Assembly: GCA_963744225.1 (NCBI GenBank)
Contig: CAVUSV010000005.1
Location: forward strand, 1-64,000
Reading direction: 5' to 3'
Source of the DNA: Bog-473 sp963744225
GTDB taxonomy: Bacteria > Actinomycetota > Acidimicrobiia > Acidimicrobiales > RAAP-2
Length of the DNA stretch: 64,000 nt
A model generated the notes under the pieces. It was not told the DNA's origin and ran no database searches. It saw nothing but the letters and a program-made list of their open reading frames with translations. This document shows positions 45,832-53,685 of the stretch, in pieces (within the stretch, counting starts at the first letter, position 1; the number at the start of each line of letters is the position of its first letter). A program made the position numbers and the translations under genes.

Positions 45832-46692
45832 CGGTCGATGTCCCGGTGGAAGACCGACACCGGTTGCCCGTGCGCACCCAGGCGGTCGGCCAGGGCGTGC
45901 GCCAGCGCGACCGACCGGTGCCGACCGCCCGTACAGCCCATGGCGATGGTGAGATAGGACTTCCCCTCCCGGATGAAGGCGGGATGGATGCTGGTCAACA
46001 GGTCGTCCACCTTTTCGAGGAAGGCCTGGGACTCGGGCTGGCCGAGCACGAAGTCGCGCACGGGCTCGTCCAAGCCGCTGAAGGGCCGGAGCTCCTCGAC
46101 CCAGAACGGGTTGGGCAGGAAGCGGCAATCGAAGACGAGGTCGACGTCGAGCGGGATGCCGTGCTTGTACCCGAACGAGATCACCGACGTCTGCATGAGC
46201 GGGGCCTCGTCGTCACCGAACGCCTCGAGGATGCGCGACCGTAACTGGTTCGAGTTCAGCTCACCCGTGTCCACCAGCAGGTCGGCCCGTTCGCGCACCG
46301 GTTCGAGCAGCCGGCGTTCGTCCGCGATCGACTCCTCCACCCCGCGGGCAGCCAGCGGGTGGCGCCGCCGCGTGCCCTCGTAGCGGCGCACCAGCACGTC
46401 GTCTGGCGCGTCCAAGAACACCACCCGCACCCGTTTGCGGGTGGCGCGCGAAGTCGTCGAGCACGTCGGGCAGGTCGTCGAAGTACTCCGGACCCGTACG
46501 GCTGCCACCCCGGCCGATCACCAGGGCCACCCGCTCGATGCCCGAGCCCGGGCGGTCCACCATCTCGACCATCTTCATGATGAGGCCCGCCGGCAGGTTG
46601 TCGATGACGAACCATCCCACGTCCTCGAGCGCCGCCGCCGCGGTCGAGCGACCCGCTCCCGACATCCCCGTCACCACCACGAACTCGCTCAC
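45828..46692 (-). CDS. rapZ: RNase adapter protein RapZ (one frameshift)
   Basis: This nucleotide-binding protein is linked to cell-wall precursor control. The GTG at 46692 overlaps the uvrC stop (GTGA). It starts SEFVVVTGMSGAGRSTAAAA with Walker A GMSGAGRST, then LEDVGWFVIDNLPAGLIMKM. A frame change near 46445 (around CGCGCCACCCG) leads into TRKRVRVVFLDAPDDVLVRR. The C-terminal domain reads VDLVFDCRFLPNPFWVEELR and IAMGCTGGRHRSVALAHALA. The length of about 287 residues is normal. The family is certain, and the indel is probably a consensus error. Confidence 0.92.
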
Positions 46693-48575
46693 CGCAGCAC
46701 CGTTCTCTGGCTCTGGGTGCCAGTCTTGCGCACTCCCTCGTAGACGGCGAGACCAACGCGGTCGGGCAGCCACGAGAGGGCCTGGAGCTGCTCGAGCGTC
46801 GCCGCCCGCACCGCGTTCACGCCGCCCAGCTCCTTGACCAGGCGGGCCTTGCGGGTCGGCCCGAGACCGGGGATGTCGTCGAGGATGCTGCGGGTCATGC
46901 GTTTGGCTCGTCGCTCGCGGTGGAACGTGATGGCGAAGCGGTGTGCCTCGTCGCGGAGCCGTTGGAGGAGGTAGAGCGCGTCGGAGCCACGCCGCAGGCG
47001 CACCGGGTCGGGCGAGCCGGGCCGGTAGACCTCCTCGAACTGCTTCGCCAAGGCCGCCAGCTCAATCTCCTCTTCCAACCCGAACGCGCGCACGACCCGC
47101 TCGGCCACCCCGAGCTGTCCCTTGCCCCCGTCGACCACAATCAGGTTGGGCCGGTACGCAAACCGCCGCGGGCGGACGCTCGTCGTCGCCTCGGGCGCCT
47201 CGTTGAGCGCGGTCAGGCGGCGGGTCAGGACCTCTTCCATGGCGGCATAGTCGTCGTTTCCGGGGACAGACTTGACCTTGAAACGCCGATAGTCCGACCG
47301 CTTGGCCACCCCGTCCTCGAACACCACCATGGAGCCCACATAGTCGGTCCCCTGCAGGTGGCTCATGTCGTAGCACTCAATCCGCAGGGGTGCTTCGTGC
47401 AGCGACAGCGCCGTCTGCAACTCGGTCAGCGCCTTGGACCGCGCGTTGTGGTCGGCCGCCCGCCGCAGCCGGTGGCGCGCCAGGTCCTCTCCGGCCGAAC
47501 GAGTCACCGTCTCTTGCAGCGCACGCTTCGTGCCACGCTGCGGGACGGCGATGTCGACGGGGCCGCCGCGCACGTTGCACAACCAGCTCTGCAGCAGCTC
47601 GAGGTCGGCCGGGTCCTCGGGAAGGAGGACGCGTCGCGGCACCTCGGCTCCCTCCGCCCCGTAGACCTGCGAGACGATCAGCGCCATGAACTCAGGGCCG
47701 GAGAGATCTTCGACCTTCTCCGCGACGAAGCCGCGGTGCCCGACGACGCGGCCCCGGCGCACGCGGAAGATCTGCACCGACGCCTCGAGCGGGTCCTCAG
47801 CCACACCGACGACGTCGAAGTCCTCGGCCCGGTCCGAGACCATCTGCTGAGTCTCGGCGGCCTTGTGGACGGCCACGATCCGGTCGCGCAGCCGCGCCGC
47901 CCGCTCGAATTGCAGCTGGTCGCTCGCAGCCAGCATCTCCGCCTCCAGCTTAGCCAGCACCGGCTCGGTGTCGCCCGAGAGGAACCTCATGAGGTCGTTC
48001 ACGTATCCGTCGTACGCGCCGTGGTCCACGGCGCCCACGCACGGGCCCGAGCAACGCTCGATGTCGTAGAGCAGGCACGGCCGGCCCAGCCGCTCGTGAC
48101 GCGTGAACTTGGTGTTCGAGCAGGTGCGCACGGGGAAGCTCCGCACCAACAGGTCGAGCGTCGATCGGATGGCGCCGGCGTTGCCGTAGGGCCCGAAATA
48201 GCGGACGCCCTTTCGTTTGCGCCCACGCACCACGGCGGGACGCGGCCACTCCTCGTTGAGCGTGATCGCCAGCCACGGGTAGCTCTTGTCGTCCTTGAGG
48301 CGCACGTTGTAGCGGGGCAGGTGCGCCTGAATGAGCGAGTGCTCCAAGATCAGCGCGTCGACCTCGCTGTCGACTACCACCCACTCGACGTGGTCGGCCT
48401 GGGCCACCATCTGCGCCGTGCGGGGTGAGAGCTTGGCCGAGTCCTGCCAGTAATTGGGCAGGCGGTGGCGCAGGGACTTGGCCTTGCCCACGTAGAGGAC
48501 CCGGCCCTCGGCGTCGTAGAACTGGTACGAGCCCGGGGCGTCGGGAATGGAGCCGGTCGGCGGCCGATACTGCAT
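46689..48575 (-). CDS. uvrC: excinuclease ABC subunit C
   Basis: UvrC makes both incisions in nucleotide excision repair. It has about 628 residues from ATG 48575; a GTG three codons upstream is possible. The GIY-YIG domain reads GSYQFYDAEGRVLYVGKAKS. Then come SYPWLAITLNEEWPR, RPCLLYDIERCSGPC, and the UVR motif LEAEMLAASDQLQFERAARL. The RNase H-like nuclease domain reads RIECYDMSHLQGTDYVGSMV and RPNLIVVDGGKGQLGVAERV. C-terminal helix-hairpin-helix motifs include ILDDIPGLGPTRKARLVKEL. The frame is intact. It is the first gene of the uvrC-rapZ-yvcK run. Confidence 0.97.
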   Translation of the reverse strand: MQYRPPTGSIPDAPGSYQFYDAEGRVLYVGKAKSLRHRLPNYWQDSAKLSPRTAQMVAQADHVEWVVVDSEVDALILEHSLIQAHLPRYNVRLKDDKSYPWLAITLNEEWPRPAVVRGRKRKGVRYFGPYGNAGAIRSTLDLLVRSFPVRTCSNTKFTRHERLGRPCLLYDIERCSGPCVGAVDHGAYDGYVNDLMRFLSGDTEPVLAKLEAEMLAASDQLQFERAARLRDRIVAVHKAAETQQMVSDRAEDFDVVGVAEDPLEASVQIFRVRRGRVVGHRGFVAEKVEDLSGPEFMALIVSQVYGAEGAEVPRRVLLPEDPADLELLQSWLCNVRGGPVDIAVPQRGTKRALQETVTRSAGEDLARHRLRRAADHNARSKALTELQTALSLHEAPLRIECYDMSHLQGTDYVGSMVVFEDGVAKRSDYRRFKVKSVPGNDDYAAMEEVLTRRLTALNEAPEATTSVRPRRFAYRPNLIVVDGGKGQLGVAERVVRAFGLEEEIELAALAKQFEEVYRPGSPDPVRLRRGSDALYLLQRLRDEAHRFAITFHRERRAKRMTRSILDDIPGLGPTRKARLVKELGGVNAVRAATLEQLQALSWLPDRVGLAVYEGVRKTGTQSQRTVLR

Positions 48576-48625
48576 CACGTCCACTCTCGCGCAGCCGTTG
48601 GTGCGGGGCGGTACACTGACCACGC

Positions 48626-48732
48626 CGGCCTGGTAGCCGGCAGACAACCTCGCATCGAGGCCGACAAACCCGCGGATGGGCGACCAGGCTGTCCCCGCCG
48701 GCCAGATCGATGCTCTCCCTCAAAGGGGGCAG
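48626..48732 (+). promoter_or_regulatory. structured nadA leader, candidate translational riboswitch
   Basis: A 9-bp closing stem pairs 48626-48634 (CGGCCTGGT) with 48683-48691 (ACCAGGCTG), with one G-U pair. Inside are two hairpins: CCTCG/CGAGG at 48648-48660 and CCC/GGG at 48669-48680. Each is preceded by GACAA, at 48643 and 48663, exactly 20 bases apart. A competing 8-bp helix pairs 48689-48696 (CTGTCCCC) with 48725-48732 (GGGGGCAG), covering the nadA ribosome binding site. It shares three bases with the closing stem, so the two are exclusive there. A -10-like TACACT at 48612 would start the RNA just before the fold. Function is inferred. Confidence 0.5.
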
Positions 48733-48737
48733 ACAAG

Positions 48738-49831
48738 ATGCTCAGGCTCCAGGCGCCGCTCTCAGAGCGCTATAGCGCCGCGACCGACGACCAGCTGGCT
48801 GCGCTGATCGGGGCGGCCAAGGAGGAGCTCGGATCCCGGCTCTTCATCCTCGGCCATCACTACCAGCGCGACGACGTGATGCGCTGGGCGGACGCCCGGG
48901 GCGACTCCTTCGGGCTGTCCCGGCTGGCCGCCAGCCAGACGGACGCCGAGTTCATCGTCTTCTGCGGGGTCCATTTCATGGCGGAATCCGCCGACGTCCT
49001 GACTGGCGACCATCAGAAGGTCCTGCTGCCCGACCTCAATGCCGGCTGCTCCATGGCCGACATGGCCGACATCGATCAGGTCGAGGAGGCCTGGGAGGAC
49101 CTGGCTCGGGTGATCGACGTCGATCACCTCATCCCGGTGACCTACATGAATTCCGCCGCCGCGCTCAAGGCGTTCGTCGGCCGCCACGGCGGGGCCGTCT
49201 GCACGTCCTCCAACGCCCGTGCCGTCCTCACCTGGGCCCTCGAGCAGGGCGAGCGTGTGCTCTTCTTCCCGGACCAGCATCTCGGACGCAACACCGGGTA
49301 CGAGCTCGGCTACGGAGCGAACGACATGTCGGTCTGGAACCCGCGACTGGCGCTCGGCGGACTCTCCGATCGTGAGGTCAAGGAGTCCACCCTGCTGCTG
49401 TGGAAGGGGCACTGCTCGGTCCATCAGCGTTTCCGCCCGGAACATGTCGCCGCCTTCCGGGCCGAGCACCCTGACGGGATCGTGATGATCCACCCGGAAT
49501 GCGCGCACGAGGTCGTCGAGCTGGGGGATGTCACCGGCTCGACCGACGCCATCATCCGGGCGGTCGCCGCCGCGCCGTCCGGCTCGGTGATCGGCGTCGC
49601 CACCGAGATCCACCTCGTCAACCGGCTGCAGCACGAGTCCCCCGACAAGAAGGTGATCTGCCTCGATCCCCTCGTCTGCCCCTGTTCGACCATGTCACGC
49701 ATCGACCCCCCCACCTCGCCTGGGTGCTCGAGGGCCTGATCGAGGGCGACGTGCGCAATCAGATCGTGGTCGATGGTGACACCGCCGCCTGGGCCAAGGT
49801 GGCGCTCGAGCGCATGCTCGCCATCACCTAA
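48738..49831 (+). CDS. nadA: quinolinate synthase A (one frameshift)
   Basis: NadA condenses iminoaspartate with dihydroxyacetone phosphate to quinolinate for NAD synthesis, using a 4Fe-4S cluster. ATG 48738 has AAAGGGGG upstream. It shows RLFILGHHYQRDDVMRWADA, FCGVHFMAESADVL and LPDLNAGCSMADMADIDQ (first cluster Cys). Then come YMNSAAALKAFVGRHGGAVC and VMIHPECAHEVVELGDVTGS (second), and LDPLVCPCSTMSRIDPP (third). At 49698-49712 a run of seven Cs is one base short: with eight, the frame continues HLAWVLEGLIEGDVRNQIVV to the stop at 49831. About 364 residues. nadB and nadC are not adjacent. Confidence 0.93.
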
Positions 49832-49946
49832 CGGGCGCCCCCCGCCTGGCGCACGGACGGCGCGTTCCGTTGTCGGCGCTCGTGCACGGCGCTCCGAGAC
49901 CTCCCGGTAGGTTCTGATTGTCACGGCATCGAACGAGGAGTTTGCG

Positions 49947-50723
49947 GTGAGCGGCTATCCCCAGAACCTGGTCCCCGTCAATCACGTCGAGCCGGTGCCG
50001 CGCCGCATCCGCGGCGTCCTTGCCGGCCGGACCGTTCTCGATACGACCGACGCCCGCTACGTGTGGGAATGGCCCGGCTTTCCCCAGTACTACGTGCCGC
50101 TGGCCGACGTCGACCCCAGCGCGCTCGTCGACGAAGGCAGCACCGAGGAGACACCACGGGGCGACATGCGCCTCTTCGGCCTTGCGGTGGACGACGTCCG
50201 TCGACCCCACGCGGCGCGTGTCCTCTCGGCCGCCAAGGTCGAAGGGCTCGACGACACCGTCCGCTTCGAGTGGTCCGCCTTCGACGCCTGGTTCGAGGAG
50301 GACGAGCAGGTCTTCGTTCATCCGCGCAACCCGTACACGCGAGTCGACACGGCGCGCTCGACCCGGCGCCTCCGCGTGGAGTCCAATGGCGTGGTGCTCG
50401 CCGAGTCGTCGTCGCCGATCATGCTCTTCGAGACGGGCCTGCCGACCCGGTACTACGTGAACCGAACTGACGTCGACTTCACCCGTCTGGTCTCCACGGA
50501 CACCGTGACCTCGTGTCCCTACAAGGGCACCACGAGCGGCTACTGGTCGGCCCAGGTCGATGGGAGGGTCCATCCCGACGTGGCCTGGTGCTACGACTTC
50601 CCCACCCGTGAGGTGTTGCCCATCGCGGGGCTCATCGCCTTCTACAACGAGAAGCTCGACTTCTTCCTCGACGACGCCAAGCTCGAGCGCCCGCGGAGCC
50701 ACTTCTCCTCATCCTCGGACTGA
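49947..50723 (+). CDS. tandem DUF427 protein
   Basis: A 258-residue protein with two DUF427 domains. The GTG start has GAGGAG 6 bp upstream. The first copy has RRIRGVLAGRTVLDTTDARY and YYVPLADVDPSALV. The second has RRLRVESNGVVLAESSSPIM, PTRYYVNRTDVDF, TSCPYKGTTSGYWSAQVDG and AWCYDFPTREVLPIAGLIAF. These motifs define the family. DUF427 proteins form small beta barrels of unknown function, often in actinobacteria. The frame is intact. It is on the same strand as nadA, 115 bp later. Confidence 0.92.
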   Translation: MSGYPQNLVPVNHVEPVPRRIRGVLAGRTVLDTTDARYVWEWPGFPQYYVPLADVDPSALVDEGSTEETPRGDMRLFGLAVDDVRRPHAARVLSAAKVEGLDDTVRFEWSAFDAWFEEDEQVFVHPRNPYTRVDTARSTRRLRVESNGVVLAESSSPIMLFETGLPTRYYVNRTDVDFTRLVSTDTVTSCPYKGTTSGYWSAQVDGRVHPDVAWCYDFPTREVLPIAGLIAFYNEKLDFFLDDAKLERPRSHFSSSSD

Positions 50724-50736
50724 ATGCCGGGTCGGC

Positions 50737-53598
50737 CTACTTGGCCCGCCCCAGCACCGGCTTGAGCACCTCGCCGGTATAGCTCCCCGCCGTCTTGGCC
50801 ACCTGCTCGGGCGTGCCCTCGGCGACCACCGTCCCACCCTTGTCGCCCCCCTCGGGACCCAGGTCGATGACCCAGTCCGCCGTCTTGACCACGTCGAGGT
50901 TGTGCTCAATGACGACCACAGTGTTGCCTTGCTCCACCAGTCGGCCCAGGACCTCGAGCAGCCGACGCGTGTCGTCGAAGTGGAGCCCCGTGGTGGGCTC
51001 GTCGAGGATGTAGAAGGTGTGCCCGGTCGGCCGCCGGCTCAGCTCGCTGGCGAGCTTGACCCGCTGGGCCTCGCCACCCGAGAGCGTCGGCGCCGGCTGA
51101 CCCAGGCGGACGTAACCCAGGCCGACGTCGACCAGGGTCTGCATGTGGCGGGCAATCGGTGGCTGGCGCTCGAAGAAGCTCAGCGCCTCCTCGCAGGACA
51201 TGTCGAGGACGTCCGCGATTGTCTTGCCGCGGAAGGTGATTTCGAGGGTGTCTCGGTTGTAGCGCGCCCCGTGGCAGATCTCGCAGGGCACGTACACGTC
51301 GGGCAAGAAGTGCATCTCGATCTTGATGGTCCCGTCCCCGGCGCACGCCTCGCAGCGACCGCCCCGGACGTTGAACGAGAAACGCCCCGGCTGGTAGCCG
51401 CGCACCTTGGCCTCCGCCGTCTGGGCAAACAGCTTGCGGATGTGATCGAAGACGCCCGTATAGGTGGCCGCGTTCGAGCGCGGTGTACGCCCGATTGGTG
51501 CCTGGTCCACATCGACCACTTTGTCGAGGTGGTCGATGCCCTCAACCTTGCGGTGGCGTCCCGGCAAGGCCTTGGCCCGGTGGAGATGCTGGGCCAACGA
51601 GCGCAGCAGGATGTCGTTCACCAACGTCGACTTGCCCGAGCCCGACACGCCCGTCACGGCGATGAAGCACCCCAGGGGGAACGACACATCAATGTCGCGC
51701 AGGTTGTGCTCGCGTGCGCCGCGCACCGTGACGACGTCGCCCGTGCCGGGGCGCCGGCGGGCCGGGATCGGGATCGACTTCTTGCCCGACAGGTACTGGC
51801 CAGTGATGGAGGCCTTGTTGGACAAGAGGCCGCCACGACCGGTCACCGGCCCGGCGTGCACCACGTTTCCACCGTGCTCCCCCGCGCCCGGGCCGATGTC
51901 GACGACGTAGTCGGCCGTGCGGATGGTTTCCTCGTCGTGCTCGACCACGATGACCGTGTTCCCCAGGTTGCGCAGTCGCTCGAGCGTGCCGATCAGGCGC
52001 TGGTTGTCTCGCTGGTGCAGGCCGATGGACGGCTCGTCGAGCACGTAGAGCACGCCGACGAGACCGCTGCCGATCTGGCTGGCCAGACGGATCCGCTGTG
52101 CCTCGCCGCCCGAGAGCGTGCCGGCCGAGCGGGCAAGCGAGAGGTAGTCGAGCCCCACGTCGAGCAAGAACTGCATGCGCTCGCGGACTTCCTTGAAGAC
52201 GCGGTCGGCGATCATGTGCTCGCGTTCGGTCAGCTCGAGACCTGCCATGGCCTCGACCGCACTGGCGATGGAGAGGCTGCACAGCTCGTAGATGTTGCGC
52301 CCGCCGACGGTCACCGCCAGCGACTCGGGCTTCAGGCGGGCACCTTTGCACGCGGGGCAGTCGACCTCGCGCATGAACTGCTCGATCTGCTCGCGCGACC
52401 AGTCGGACTCGGACTCGCCATGGCGCCGCTGCAGCCACGGGATGATGCCCTCGTAGTGCGCCTCGTAGGAGCGTCGCCGGTTGAAGCGGTTCTTGTAGGT
52501 GACGTGGACGGCCCGGGTGCCCGTGCCGTAGAGGACCAACTTTTTGTCCTTGGCTTTGAGCGATTTCCACGGGGCATCGAAGGAGAAGCCACCCAGCTCG
52601 GCGACGCCCTGCTGGAGCCCGGTGAAGTACTCGCTGCGGGCTCCGGCCCACGGGGCCAACGCCCCTTCGGCCAACGACAGCGTGTCGTCGGGCACGACCA
52701 GTTCCGGGTCCACTTCGAACTTGGTGCCGAGGCCAAGACAGACCGGGCACGCGCCGTACGGCGAGTTGAAGGAAAAACTTCGCGGCGCGGGCTCCTCGAA
52801 ACTGATGCCGCAGTAGGCGCAGGCGAGGTGCTGCGAGAAGGTAATGGCCTCGTCGTCATCCCCCTCGCCGGTCCCGTTCATGACGAGCACCTCCGCCGTC
52901 CCGCCGGTCAGCGCGAGCGCCGCCTCGATCGATTCGGTGAGGCGCTGGCGGATGTTGTCGCGCCGGATGAGCCGGTCGACCACGACCTCGATCGTGTGCA
53001 TTTCGTAGCGGGCCAGGGCGACCTCGGCCCTATCGGCCAGTTCCAACGGCACGCCGTCGACCCGGACCCGGGCGTAGCCCTGCTTGGCCAGGTCGTCGAG
53101 CAGCGTGCTGTACTCGCCCTTGCGCCCCCGCACCACCGGCGCCAAGACCTGGAACTTGGTCCCCTCGGGCAACTCGAGCACCCGGTCGACGATCTGCTGG
53201 GGCGTCTGGCGCGCCACGGGCCGGCCGCAGGTCGGGCAGTGCGGATGGCCGATGCGGGCGTAGAGGAGGCGCAGGTAGTCGTAGACCTCGGTGATGGTCC
53301 CCACGGTGGAGCGCGGGTTCCGGGAGGCCGACTTCTGGTCGATGGAGATGGCCGGCGACAGCCCCTCGATGAAGTCCACATCCGGCTTGTCCATCTGGCC
53401 CAGGAACTGGCGGGCGTACGCCGAGAGCGATTCGACGTAGCGCCGCTGTCCCTCGGCGTAGATGGTGTCGAAGGCCAAGGACGACTTCCCTGACCCCGAC
53501 AGCCCGGTGAAGACGATCAGCTTGTCCCGGGGCAGGTCAAGGGAGATATCTCGAAGATTGTGCTCGCGAGCCCCGCGAACGACCAGACGGTCGGCCAT
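50737..53598 (-). CDS. uvrA: excinuclease ABC subunit A
   Basis: UvrA is the damage-sensing ATPase of nucleotide excision repair. It is intact with 953 residues. The first Walker A is FTGLSGSGKSSLAFDTIYAE and the second VTGVSGSGKSTLVNDIL. The two ABC signatures are AGTLSGGEAQRIRLASQI and APTLSGGEAQRVKLASEL. Zinc-finger cysteines lie in LACAYCGISF/YGACPVCLG and RCEACAGDGTIKIEMHFLPD/PCEICHGARYNRDTL. Walker B segments are VLYVLDEPSIGLH and FYILDEPTTGLH. It ends 13 bp from the convergent DUF427 gene. Confidence 0.98.
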   Translation of the reverse strand: MADRLVVRGAREHNLRDISLDLPRDKLIVFTGLSGSGKSSLAFDTIYAEGQRRYVESLSAYARQFLGQMDKPDVDFIEGLSPAISIDQKSASRNPRSTVGTITEVYDYLRLLYARIGHPHCPTCGRPVARQTPQQIVDRVLELPEGTKFQVLAPVVRGRKGEYSTLLDDLAKQGYARVRVDGVPLELADRAEVALARYEMHTIEVVVDRLIRRDNIRQRLTESIEAALALTGGTAEVLVMNGTGEGDDDEAITFSQHLACAYCGISFEEPAPRSFSFNSPYGACPVCLGLGTKFEVDPELVVPDDTLSLAEGALAPWAGARSEYFTGLQQGVAELGGFSFDAPWKSLKAKDKKLVLYGTGTRAVHVTYKNRFNRRRSYEAHYEGIIPWLQRRHGESESDWSREQIEQFMREVDCPACKGARLKPESLAVTVGGRNIYELCSLSIASAVEAMAGLELTEREHMIADRVFKEVRERMQFLLDVGLDYLSLARSAGTLSGGEAQRIRLASQIGSGLVGVLYVLDEPSIGLHQRDNQRLIGTLERLRNLGNTVIVVEHDEETIRTADYVVDIGPGAGEHGGNVVHAGPVTGRGGLLSNKASITGQYLSGKKSIPIPARRRPGTGDVVTVRGAREHNLRDIDVSFPLGCFIAVTGVSGSGKSTLVNDILLRSLAQHLHRAKALPGRHRKVEGIDHLDKVVDVDQAPIGRTPRSNAATYTGVFDHIRKLFAQTAEAKVRGYQPGRFSFNVRGGRCEACAGDGTIKIEMHFLPDVYVPCEICHGARYNRDTLEITFRGKTIADVLDMSCEEALSFFERQPPIARHMQTLVDVGLGYVRLGQPAPTLSGGEAQRVKLASELSRRPTGHTFYILDEPTTGLHFDDTRRLLEVLGRLVEQGNTVVVIEHNLDVVKTADWVIDLGPEGGDKGGTVVAEGTPEQVAKTAGSYTGEVLKPVLGRAK

Positions 53599-53627
53599 CC
53601 GGTGAGGATACCGGTGCGATGTATCAC

Positions 53628-53660
53628 GTCCGTTCGGCCGGGATCCTCGGCCGAACGGAC
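53628..53660 (-). terminator. stem-loop terminator between secreted-protein gene and uvrA
   Basis: GTCCGTTCGGCC and GGCCGAACGGAC are perfect 12-base arms around a 9-base loop. The stem is 25 bp past the stop codon of the secreted protein on the minus strand and 30 bp before the uvrA start. It lacks a T-run but is a very stable GC-rich stem. Confidence 0.7.
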
Positions 53661-53685
53661 GCTACGCCGGTATCCCTCCCCCGGC

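Noticed and set aside
48600..48737. nadA leader as a T-box, cobalamin or TPP riboswitch
   Set aside because: None of the conserved sequence blocks of those classes is present. Only pairing pattern and position support a switch.
50560..53493. A 977-codon open frame on the plus strand opposite uvrA
   Set aside because: It is the antisense of an intact uvrA. Long antisense frames are expected in GC-rich coding DNA, and its protein composition is unnatural (Arg/Gly/Asp/Val/Leu-rich, no domains).
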